Shown here one piece after another: positions 17,303 through 24,633 of a DNA stretch of 38,289 nucleotides (position 1 is its first letter; every line of letters starts with the position of its first letter). The translations under genes were made by a program, and so were the position numbers. Under the pieces are notes generated by a model. It did not search any database and was not told the origin of the DNA. It saw nothing but the letters and a program-made list of their open reading frames with translations. Source of the stretch: Candidatus Aminicenantota bacterium (GTDB taxonomy: Bacteria; Acidobacteriota; Aminicenantia; Aminicenantales; Aminicenantaceae). The stretch covers positions 1 to 38,289 of the forward strand of contig JAUVXM010000016.1 in NCBI GenBank assembly GCA_030603565.1, read 5' to 3'.

Positions 17303-19735
17303 TTAATCGTTTACGGTTATCACCCCAGGAAGGCTCTCATTACCATACATATCTACTGCCCTGATTTCATAGGTATAATCACGGTTTTTTTCAGCATCAC
17401 GGCGCATGTACTCAAAAATCGCTGAATCAAGTTCTGCTATAAGCACTTGCGTACTATCTTGAACTTCATAAATCCTGTATTGTTCCACATTAATGTTCCT
17501 GGGGTCAGCCTCCCAGGTCAGCCTGTGAACATATTCGATTATAATCCAGGCACGGTTAACCTCTATCTGACCCTTAAAATTTATGGGTGGCTGGATTTCA
17601 ATCTCAGAAAAATGGGCGGTAATGCTTTTATCTTTGTCCATTAAAACAGACATGGGGTTAGCCCCCCCTGAAACATCACCACTCCATTCTGAAAAAAAAA
17701 ACCCTACCTCAGCAACCGCCTCTACATTAACTTTATAACCGGCATAATAATCATATATCCCGGGCACAGGCTTAGTGGTCCCTCCTTGCCCAGCTTTAAG
17801 GGAAAGGAGGTAACTCACTCCTTCCGGCAGTTGGATCTCCCGGGAAAGTTGTCCTCCGGTCCCCTGGGAGTTGACCGCCCGTATTTTGTAATAATATACC
17901 TTCCAATTTTTAGCTGTATTATCATCATACTCGTAATCCTCTATACCGGCTAAAAGATGGGCTTCATCAGCAGCAAAATCCGGTGATTCTCCCCGGTAGA
18001 TTTCAAAACGGGAAAAATCACCCCACTCCTTCCACTCCCAATTTTGATTTTTCCAAATCCTACCGCTGATAGAGAGGATGTTTTTTCCCGAGCTTTCATT
18101 ATGAACGCCTGAAAATTCAACCACTTGAGGCGGATCAAAGACAGTATTTAAATCAGGTCTGCAGGCTATATCTCTAACCTGCCTTACAAACCTGATTAGA
18201 GCCTGCTGTTTATTCATTCCCTTGATCTGATGCTCTCCGGATGAATCCTTCCACCTCCAGAAATTGATAATATGGGGGCCAAAGCTGTAAGTGTTCAAAT
18301 ATTGAGCAAGGATATCCTCAACACTGCTTTCACTCACATTAAAACCTGTAGGATAGGTCTCAGCATCATATTCCATAATAGCCCAGTTTGAAGATAAAGA
18401 AGAAAGAGCCTCCAGCCCGTGTTTTGTGCTGCGGGCAAACCTATCCGGGAATTTTATGTCATACAAAGTTGCCCCGGGAGAGCCTAAAGGGGGAATATCA
18501 GCTGTCCAGAGAGGAGAAGCTGAAGAATGATAACGTGGATTTTTATCCTGCGAATCAGGACTAGTGCCGAACAGGTAATCTCCTGCAATCTGATGGGAAT
18601 ACCATCTATCATCCGGAATTCCTGCTGCAGCCGCCCAGCGGGCTACATCCTTTACATAATTATGGACCATGGTTTCCCGGAATAGGTTCCAGAGGTCCCA
18701 GAATTTATTTCCAGGCTCCATAGTTCGAGGGGGGTCAAATCCCCCTGCTGTAAAATTAGGTCCTGAAGCAGGCTTCATACTGCCGTGATTATATTCAGAC
18801 AAGGGAATCCGGTGAGGATCATCATTTTCCTGGTCTTTAGGGTTAGTATCATAATCATCATCCAGGCTCCAATTGAAATATTTAAGGTCCCATAAGGTAA
18901 ATGAAGTACCAAAATCCTGATTAAACGCCAAAAGCCCGGATAAACCCTGATATTTGCCTCCACCTTCAGAATAACCCTGGCCTTTATATTGTCCGGAAAC
19001 GTCATTATAAAGACCCTCATGGCAGGTCCAGTCGCGAAATTCAAGGACAGCAAAAGGAGAATAATCACAAAAATAATCCTGGAGGCTTTGGCTGTGTATT
19101 ATGCGGTTAAAATTAAGCTCTGCTTCCCCCCAACCACTTAGAGCAGCAAAAATTTCAGGTTCCTGGTCCATTTTTAGTTTTAGAAAAGCTAAAGCAGCCC
19201 TGGATTTAGCTCTGAGATTGTGCTGCATTTTTCGGGCATAACGTGATAAAGTACCGAATACATACTTATCCAGAGGATCAGACTCACTTATCTGATCATT
19301 CGCAGCCAGCTTATTATCATTGTACCATTGGCAGTTGCGGATATCTTCATCTTTGGCTTCACGATAGATCGACAATCCCCGGGAAAGACCGGCACAGAGG
19401 ACAATATGCAGCCTGACATCTTTTTCTTTGGCATTATGGATATATAGTTCTATTTTATCTTTAAAATCCTGAATGCCATTATCCGCATTTCCCCAGCCGG
19501 CATGCCAGTCCAGAACAGGATCGATATGGGTGTGGGAAAAAGCCAGCCAGGTATAAAGGCCTAATGGGAAATAATTTTTAATATAATCGACTTCCTCTAA
19601 ATCGGTTATAGAATGTTCAATGCTTACAATGAGCGCATTATCATAAGTAGGAACCGGCAGCTCCTCTGCAGATAAGGATGCTGTGGAAATAGTAATAATA
19701 GAAGCACACAATAAGATATTTATTATTTTCTTCAT
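17303..19735 (-). CDS. secreted glycoside-hydrolase-like protein with InlB-type repeat and FN3-like domains
   Basis: The 810-aa protein has a signal peptide (about 1-23). Residues 25-540 are a paralogue of the N-terminus of the 1166-aa neighbour, with the same landmarks: 'SGWGEAELNF' (about 199-208), 'LEFRDW', 'QIAGDYLFGT', 'SASPLWTAD' and 'WAIMEYDAE' (about 450-458). The two conserved Glu positions fit a retaining clan-A-like hydrolase, but the family was not identified. An FN3-like domain (about 545-640), a divergent InlB B-repeat-like unit ending 'VLMDKDKSITAHFSE' (about 655-722) and a second FN3-like domain to the C-terminus follow. It lacks the 'PVTGWALDD' module, so it may be anchored differently. 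GGAG stands 8 bases before the ATG. It heads a likely operon of four genes down to 8975. Confidence 0.8.
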   Translation of the reverse strand: MKKIINILLCASIITISTASLSAEELPVPTYDNALIVSIEHSITDLEEVDYIKNYFPLGLYTWLAFSHTHIDPVLDWHAGWGNADNGIQDFKDKIELYIHNAKEKDVRLHIVLCAGLSRGLSIYREAKDEDIRNCQWYNDNKLAANDQISESDPLDKYVFGTLSRYARKMQHNLRAKSRAALAFLKLKMDQEPEIFAALSGWGEAELNFNRIIHSQSLQDYFCDYSPFAVLEFRDWTCHEGLYNDVSGQYKGQGYSEGGGKYQGLSGLLAFNQDFGTSFTLWDLKYFNWSLDDDYDTNPKDQENDDPHRIPLSEYNHGSMKPASGPNFTAGGFDPPRTMEPGNKFWDLWNLFRETMVHNYVKDVARWAAAAGIPDDRWYSHQIAGDYLFGTSPDSQDKNPRYHSSASPLWTADIPPLGSPGATLYDIKFPDRFARSTKHGLEALSSLSSNWAIMEYDAETYPTGFNVSESSVEDILAQYLNTYSFGPHIINFWRWKDSSGEHQIKGMNKQQALIRFVRQVRDIACRPDLNTVFDPPQVVEFSGVHNESSGKNILSISGRIWKNQNWEWKEWGDFSRFEIYRGESPDFAADEAHLLAGIEDYEYDDNTAKNWKVYYYKIRAVNSQGTGGQLSREIQLPEGVSYLLSLKAGQGGTTKPVPGIYDYYAGYKVNVEAVAEVGFFFSEWSGDVSGGANPMSVLMDKDKSITAHFSEIEIQPPINFKGQIEVNRAWIIIEYVHRLTWEADPRNINVEQYRIYEVQDSTQVLIAELDSAIFEYMRRDAEKNRDYTYEIRAVDMYGNESLPGVITVND

Positions 19736-19762
19736 CCTGGTTTCTCCAGAGCAATGTTATTA

Positions 19763-19851
19763 ATGGTAATTAGCGGACTAAAGTCCGCGTAATTCCATAG
19801 TAATTAAACGAGCATTAGCTCGTAAATTACGTGGGCGCTAGCCCATTAATA
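19763..19851. repeat. left hairpin array of the four-helix-bundle unit
   Basis: Three hairpins stand in a row, joined by TAATTA-like linkers: GCGGACT-AA-AGTCCGC (19773-19788), ACGAGC-ATTA-GCTCGT (19808-19823) and TGGGC-GCTA-GCCCA (19832-19845). The first and third recur in the same order and orientation in the right array. The outermost ATGGTAATT (19763-19771) is an imperfect inverted match to AATAACCAT at 20409-20417. Confidence 0.9.
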
Positions 19852-19961
19852 ACTACTTACAACACAAGCGTCAACTCAAAAATAACATGTGTATTAACCC
19901 TATCTATTATTTTGTGAGAATTTAAACAAAAGTCAACCGTTATTTATTAAAGGGGTATCCT

Positions 19962-20327
19962 ATGTATCTTGAAAAGCTAGAAGTATACAAGATTTCAAAA
20001 TCATTAAGCGAACATGCTTGGGTAATATATAAAAGAATGAAACTTGAGTTTAAATTTACTATTGGAAAGCAATTCCTTAATTCAATAGATTCTATTGGGG
20101 CAAATATTGCCGAAGGATTTGGCCGGTATCATTATAAAGATTCTATAAAATTTTACTACAACTCTAGGGGATCACTATGGGAAGCTAAGCACTGGATAAG
20201 CTTGCTCCATGAAAGAAATTTTATTAATGATAAAGAATTTCAGGGTATGACAAACAATTTAAAAATATTAGGGATAAAACTGAACAATTTTATAAACTCT
20301 TTAAGAAAAATATCGGAAAGTAAGTAA
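19962..20327 (+). CDS. four-helix bundle protein of the 23S rRNA intervening-sequence (S23/IVS) family
   Basis: The 121-aa protein has the full family pattern and length: 'FTIGKQFLNSIDSIGANIAEGFGR' across residues 28-51, then 'SIKFYYNSRGSLWEAKHWI' and a C-terminal helix. This family (TIGR02436) was first seen inside intervening sequences of 23S rRNA and is related in fold to the Avd accessory protein of diversity-generating retroelements, which binds nucleic acid. Its biochemical role is not established. AGGGG lies 6 bases before the ATG, a clear ribosome site. It is on the plus strand, while all genes from 8975 to 24604 around it are on the minus strand. It is bracketed by two related hairpin arrays, which suggests that the gene plus arrays moved in as one unit. 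Confidence 0.92.
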   Translation: MYLEKLEVYKISKSLSEHAWVIYKRMKLEFKFTIGKQFLNSIDSIGANIAEGFGRYHYKDSIKFYYNSRGSLWEAKHWISLLHERNFINDKEFQGMTNNLKILGIKLNNFINSLRKISESK

Positions 20328-20330
20328 TGC

Positions 20331-20417
20331 TAATTAGCGGACTAAAGTCCGCTAATTACATGGGCGCTAGCCCATTAATTACTATTAATTACACAGGCGT
20401 AGCCTGTAAATAACCAT
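20331..20417. repeat. right hairpin array of the four-helix-bundle unit
   Basis: It begins only 3 bases after the stop of the four-helix-bundle gene. It holds a perfect 13-bp stem with an AA loop (20331-20358, arms starting TAATTAGCGG), TGGGC-GCTA-GCCCA (20361-20374) and ACAGGC-GTA-GCCTGT (20393-20407). The first two match the first and third hairpins of the left array. The third has a GTAG at its tip, as do many REP elements served by RAYT transposases; no RAYT gene is present in the window. Confidence 0.9.
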
Positions 20418-20420
20418 GAA

Positions 20421-21761
20421 TTAAATCAAATAACGACGATAATACCTCCTTATCGTAGCAACATCAATCTGTGGCATTTCCAGCTCTGCCTGCAGACAGC
20501 AGTAAAAAGCAGGATTTTTCTCTATCACATCCCTCTCCCTTATATTTTTCTTTTTTATTCGCATAAAAGCAAGCCTTTTAATCAAAATAGCAGGAAAACT
20601 TAGCCCCAGAGAAAAATATGCTCTTGTATAGGAAAAGGCCTTTCCAAGCTGCCATTTTTTCATAAGGGAAAGATAATTCCTTATATCCTCTCTCATATAA
20701 TTTTTTAAAAACCCCAACATTACCCGTCCCTTAAAAATTTTAAGCACAAGTCGCAGGCGGTTACGAACAACAAAAGCCAATTTCTGCTTTTCCAGATAAG
20801 ACCCCCCGAAATCATGATATACAATAGCCTTTGCTTCCGGGACTACTTTCCAGCCCCGCAGCCAGCACCTAAAGCTCCAGTCTGCATCTTCATAAAAGCT
20901 TTTATACCCTTCATCTACAAGACCAACTTCCTCTATTGCTTCCATCGAGAGCATAACCGCCCCAAAACAAGCCGAAGGAATCTCCTTTAGAGCTTCAAAC
21001 TGGCCTATATCCACACAATAAATAAAATTATCAGTCCCCCATCCCTGGTTATTTATCTGATTACCAATTCCATTTATAAAACCAGGCAGCCGGGAAAATT
21101 TCAGCATCGGTGAAACCGCGCCAATTTTCCCATCACTTCCAACTTTGCGATAAAGATGCTCTATGCAATCCGGCACAAGCTCTGTGTCTTGATTGAGGAT
21201 AAAGACATATTTGCCCTTCGCTTCTTTTATCCCCCGGTTTATCCCACCGGCATAATGGCGGTTCTTTTTCTGAGCAAGAATCCGCACATCAGGAAAATGT
21301 TTTTTAAGCAGTTTAACCGTATTGTCTTTTGAAGCATTATCAACTGCAATGATCTCTAAATTCTTATAGGTTTGTTGTCTTATCGATGCGAAGCATCTCC
21401 CAATATAGTTTTCGCCATTATAAGTAACAACAATTACAGAGATAAGATCACAATTTTTTTCAGATGAATCCTTTTTGCTTTTTTGGGCCGGCTCCTCTTT
21501 AATATCAGTCCGGATAATTCCTGCACACAAAAATATATAGAGATATTCATCTACCAATCTTTCCGATAAATCAGCTTGGGATTTTATCTTTTCAAATATT
21601 TCGCTCTTTGTACCAGGCAGACTTTCCCAAATAGCTTTCCCCCATTTATCAGTCAAAACCCGCTTGCCTGTTTTATAGACAAAAAAAGGTGTTTTTTTTT
21701 CAGATATCAACCTGAAGTTCCTACTTCTTTCAAACCTTTCATTTGCCTTAATAAATTTCAT
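20421..21761 (-). CDS. GT2 glycosyltransferase with N-terminal PqqD-like domain
   Basis: In this 446-aa protein, residues 1-90 fit the PqqD-like winged-helix pattern: a small beta part with 'GKRVLTDKWGKAIWESLPG' (about 32-50), then helices 'EIFEKIKSQ' and 'LVDEYLYIFLCAGII'. Residues 105-330 are a GT-A GT2 domain: 'SVIVVTYNGENYIGRCFASI', 'EIIAVDNASKDNT', 'HYAGGINRGI', 'FILNQDTELVPD' (DxD region) and 'GFKSFYEDADW'-like 'YKSFYEDADWSFRCW'. PqqD domains normally bind precursor peptides for radical SAM enzymes (RiPP recognition element), so the fusion to a glycosyltransferase is unusual. AGGA lies 5 bases before the ATG. It is 19 bases downstream of the exporter ATPase gene and so belongs to the exporter operon. 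Substrate unknown. Confidence 0.85.
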   Translation of the reverse strand: MKFIKANERFERSRNFRLISEKKTPFFVYKTGKRVLTDKWGKAIWESLPGTKSEIFEKIKSQADLSERLVDEYLYIFLCAGIIRTDIKEEPAQKSKKDSSEKNCDLISVIVVTYNGENYIGRCFASIRQQTYKNLEIIAVDNASKDNTVKLLKKHFPDVRILAQKKNRHYAGGINRGIKEAKGKYVFILNQDTELVPDCIEHLYRKVGSDGKIGAVSPMLKFSRLPGFINGIGNQINNQGWGTDNFIYCVDIGQFEALKEIPSACFGAVMLSMEAIEEVGLVDEGYKSFYEDADWSFRCWLRGWKVVPEAKAIVYHDFGGSYLEKQKLAFVVRNRLRLVLKIFKGRVMLGFLKNYMREDIRNYLSLMKKWQLGKAFSYTRAYFSLGLSFPAILIKRLAFMRIKKKNIRERDVIEKNPAFYCCLQAELEMPQIDVATIRRYYRRYLI

Positions 21762-21779
21762 TGAAATCCTAGATTAACA

Positions 21780-22499
21780 TTAAAGCATCTCTTCTCCACT
21801 TTTTATCATCTTATGATAAAAATCAACCGCCTCTTCCGCTTCTCCTAAATAAACTTCCTTTCCTCTGTTTAAAACTAGGACTCGGTCACAGATCCGATTG
21901 ATAAGTGCTGCATCGTGAGTTACCAAAAGAATGGTTGCGCCTTCCCTTTGAAAAGAAAGGATCTTTTCAAAACTTTTTTTCTGAAATACTTCATCTCCTA
22001 CTGCAAAGACCTCATCGATAAGAATAATATCTGGCTTAAAAAAGATAATGCTTGAAAAAGCTAAGCGGATAAACATACCTGACGAATAGTTTTTTACAGG
22101 AACGTTAATAAATTTCCTAAGCTCCGAAAATTCAATTATATTTTCAAATTTCTCCATTATTTCAGATCTTGGGACTTTATAAATAGAGCCAGTCAGAAAA
22201 ATATTTTCAGCTCCAGTAAGCTCAGGGTTTATGGCCGCCCCTAATTCTATCAGAGGAGCAATATTCCCCTTTACATAAACATTTCCTTGAGAAACTGGGA
22301 AAATACCTGCAATTATTTTTAACAGTGTACTTTTGCCGGCTCCATTGCCACCAATAACCCCAAAGATCTCTCCGTGTTTGGCGGCAAAGCTTACATCTTT
22401 AAGAGCCCAAAACTCTTTTTTTTTCTTTTTTTCTTGCCGTGAAAGAAAAAACTTGACTCCCACTTCATCTACTTTTATCGAATATTTTGAATTTGCCAT
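21780..22499 (-). CDS. wzt: polysaccharide ABC exporter, ATP-binding subunit (Wzt/TagH type)
   Basis: The 239-aa protein has Walker A 'GGNGAGKST' (about 49-57), signature 'YSSGM' (about 143-147) in the variant typical of polysaccharide and teichoic-acid exporters, Walker B 'IILIDEVFAVGD' and the H-loop 'LLVTHD'. With Wzm it flips undecaprenyl-linked glycan to the periplasmic face. It lacks the C-terminal carbohydrate-binding domain found in Wzt proteins that check the glycan end-cap, and so belongs to the short type. It lies 8 bases after the permease gene, with no strong ribosome site, consistent with coupling to it. Confidence 0.93.
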   Translation of the reverse strand: MANSKYSIKVDEVGVKFFLSRQEKKKKKEFWALKDVSFAAKHGEIFGVIGGNGAGKSTLLKIIAGIFPVSQGNVYVKGNIAPLIELGAAINPELTGAENIFLTGSIYKVPRSEIMEKFENIIEFSELRKFINVPVKNYSSGMFIRLAFSSIIFFKPDIILIDEVFAVGDEVFQKKSFEKILSFQREGATILLVTHDAALINRICDRVLVLNRGKEVYLGEAEEAVDFYHKMIKSGEEML

Positions 22500-22507
22500 A
22501 ATAATTT

Positions 22508-23287
22508 TTAGGATAAATGAAAAACAAAATATTTTTCATTTTTAAAAAAAATAAACATACCCGCCCCTAAAGTAAAAACAGTTATAACCAGCACTCGTAG
22601 AAGAATCCACCAGGGAGGAAACTGGGCATAATACACCGGGAAACGGAAGCTATGGATGAAATAATAAAAAGGATTTAACAGGAAAAACTTTTGATATTGC
22701 TGTGGGAAAATATTAACTGTATAGATAATTGGGGTAAGGTAAAAAAAAGCCTGGAAAATAATTGCAATAATATGCTGAACATCCCTTACTTTTATATAAA
22801 ATACAGCCGCAATAAGCGAAAATCCCAAAGAAAACAGAAAATGAAAAAATATCACCACAGGTAAAAAAAGAAGATTCCAGGTTAAAGGCACGTGAAAGGC
22901 AATCATAAACCCAATTAGAACACCTGTTAAGATCAAATGGTCTACATAACGGGCCAGCACACTGGATAAAGGAAAAAGAATTTTCGGAATATAGACTTTT
23001 TTTATCAAGTCCTGATTATTTACAATAGAAGCAGTAGCAACCACTACAGTCTGCTGGATCATCAACCAGGCAGTAAGTCCGGAAAGAATAAATATGTGAT
23101 AATTTTCAATCTGAAACTTCATAATCTGAGAGAATACCAGTGCCAGAATCAAAAGAAAAAATAGCGGATTAAGGATGGTCCATAAAAAACCAAGTACAGA
23201 ATTGCGATAGCGTAGCTTTAATTCATTCGCAACTAAATTCCGCAACAGGCCCTTATATTGAATTATTTCAGAAAATTGTTTTTTCAT
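22508..23287 (-). CDS. wzm: polysaccharide ABC exporter, permease subunit (Wzm type)
   Basis: The 259-aa ABC-2 permease has six membrane segments. It has the amphipathic N-terminus 'LLRNLVANELKLRYRNSVLG' typical of Wzm/TagG, followed by 'FLWTILNPLFFLLILALVFS', and the late loop 'FFYLTPIIYTVNIFPQQ' near the fifth segment. It forms a homodimeric channel with two copies of the adjacent ATPase. AAGGGAAG directly precedes the ATG. A 57-base gap separates it from the radical SAM gene upstream and contains a nested inverted repeat. Confidence 0.93.
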   Translation of the reverse strand: MKKQFSEIIQYKGLLRNLVANELKLRYRNSVLGFLWTILNPLFFLLILALVFSQIMKFQIENYHIFILSGLTAWLMIQQTVVVATASIVNNQDLIKKVYIPKILFPLSSVLARYVDHLILTGVLIGFMIAFHVPLTWNLLFLPVVIFFHFLFSLGFSLIAAVFYIKVRDVQHIIAIIFQAFFYLTPIIYTVNIFPQQYQKFFLLNPFYYFIHSFRFPVYYAQFPPWWILLRVLVITVFTLGAGMFIFFKNEKYFVFHLS

Positions 23288-23297
23288 CTTCCCTTAT

Positions 23298-23338
23298 TTA
23301 TAATCTAATCCACCACTTGATTTCAAGATTGATTATAA
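23298..23338. repeat. nested inverted repeat between the radical SAM and permease genes
   Basis: Outer arms TTATAATC (23298-23305) and GATTATAA (23331-23338) enclose an inner CTTGA-TT-TCAAG hairpin (23316-23327). In the minus-strand transcript this lies just after the radical SAM stop and before the wzm start. It lacks a G+C-rich stem with a U-run, so it is not called a terminator; mRNA processing or partial attenuation is possible. Confidence 0.45.
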
Positions 23339-23344
23339 AGATAT

Positions 23345-24604
23345 TTACTTTTTTGTTCTATTAAAGGATTTTAACATTTTCTGAAAAAATCCTTTTACGC
23401 CTTTTATAATCTTTATTAAATACCAGCTGTGGCTGTTGTATATCCCTTGCAAAACCAATATTTGTGCTTCTCTTTCTCTTTCAGATTCCTCCAATTTAGC
23501 TTTCTGTTTCCCAATTTCCTTTGCGTAAACTTTATTTAGTGTCTTAACAGCTTGATCTTTTTCCTGAACCTGAGTATTGAGGAAATGGACAGTCTGTTCT
23601 TTTTTTAAGAGCTGTACAGCAAGCGTTTTGGTAAATTTTTCTGCTTTCTCTTCTTTAACATAAAGAGAATATATCCACTTAGAAAGCGAAGAATCCTCAG
23701 CAAAATTGGGTTTGTCCTCATCAACAAATAAGCTATATATCCAATCAAAAAGAGGGCGGCCATCCGGCGTTCTATCCTTCATAAAACGCTGCAGATCATT
23801 ACATTCCCTACAAATATCGAATTTAACTCCCTTATTAACAATATTTGTTTTTCTTGATAGAATTGTTTCAATCTCTTCATCTAAAAGATTCCCCATGACA
23901 TTATCTCCATCAAGGTCATGACAACATGATAAAACCTCTCCAGTCCAGGAGATAAACATTGTGCTTTTAAAAATATCGCATCTATAAGCATCAGAAGGCG
24001 GCATGGGTGTTGAACAAACAACATCTCCCTTGAGAAAACCGCCGCGATTATGACACATAGCAAGATAGATCGTTTTTATTCCTTCTTCTCTTAAATAGTT
24101 AATTATCTCTGCAAAATGATTCTGGGTTTGTTTTGTTACACATACATTTGCGCAAACTTCTGTACTGGAACCCTTACTCATATCAACCGCATTTTGAAGA
24201 TTTTTTTCAGCTTTCTCAAAGCTTAGCCCTCCCATCATATTCTCATAAACGGCTTTATCTGCGCCATTAAAACTAATAGTCAACCGCTTTAAGCCAGAAT
24301 TAATAAGACGTTGTGTATTTTTTGGTGTCAGTGCTGCTCCATTTGTTGTAAGAGAGGTTTCCCCTTGATTAGATACATATTTGATAAAATCATAAATCAA
24401 AGGGTTAAGCAAAGGCTCCCCCATACCTGAAAATTCAATAGAAAAATCAGCTTTTTTGTTTTTAATCTTATCAGCAATAACCTGAAAAGTAGGCAAATCC
24501 ATTTTTCCAGAAACACGACTAATCGCTTTATGAGGACAATGTAAACATTTAGTGTTGCAAAGATTAGTTGCTTCAATTTCAACATGAAGAGCATCAATGC
24601 TCAT
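23345..24604 (-). CDS. radical SAM/SPASM protein with C-terminal coiled coil
   Basis: The product is 419 aa from ATG 24604, chosen because GGAGG stands 6 bases upstream; an upstream in-frame TTG at 24610 overlaps that spacing and is less likely. The SAM motif CNTKCLHC has C16, C20 and C23, followed by 'FSGMGEPLLNP' (GGE-like) and 'SLTTNGAAL'. The SPASM-like part has 'YRCDIF', 'GEVLSCCHDLDGD' and 'FDICRECNDL'. After about residue 305 come charged heptad-like helices ('LNTQVQEKDQAV', 'AKLEESERERE') and an end 'SHSWYLIKIIKGVKGF', a tail style often seen on glycan-cluster enzymes. It lies in the exporter operon upstream of wzm and two genes above the PqqD-like GT2. Its substrate is unknown. Confidence 0.88.
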   Translation of the reverse strand: MSIDALHVEIEATNLCNTKCLHCPHKAISRVSGKMDLPTFQVIADKIKNKKADFSIEFSGMGEPLLNPLIYDFIKYVSNQGETSLTTNGAALTPKNTQRLINSGLKRLTISFNGADKAVYENMMGGLSFEKAEKNLQNAVDMSKGSSTEVCANVCVTKQTQNHFAEIINYLREEGIKTIYLAMCHNRGGFLKGDVVCSTPMPPSDAYRCDIFKSTMFISWTGEVLSCCHDLDGDNVMGNLLDEEIETILSRKTNIVNKGVKFDICRECNDLQRFMKDRTPDGRPLFDWIYSLFVDEDKPNFAEDSSLSKWIYSLYVKEEKAEKFTKTLAVQLLKKEQTVHFLNTQVQEKDQAVKTLNKVYAKEIGKQKAKLEESEREREAQILVLQGIYNSHSWYLIKIIKGVKGFFQKMLKSFNRTKK

Positions 24605-24633
24605 ACTCAACCTCCAAAAATAGAATCATCATT

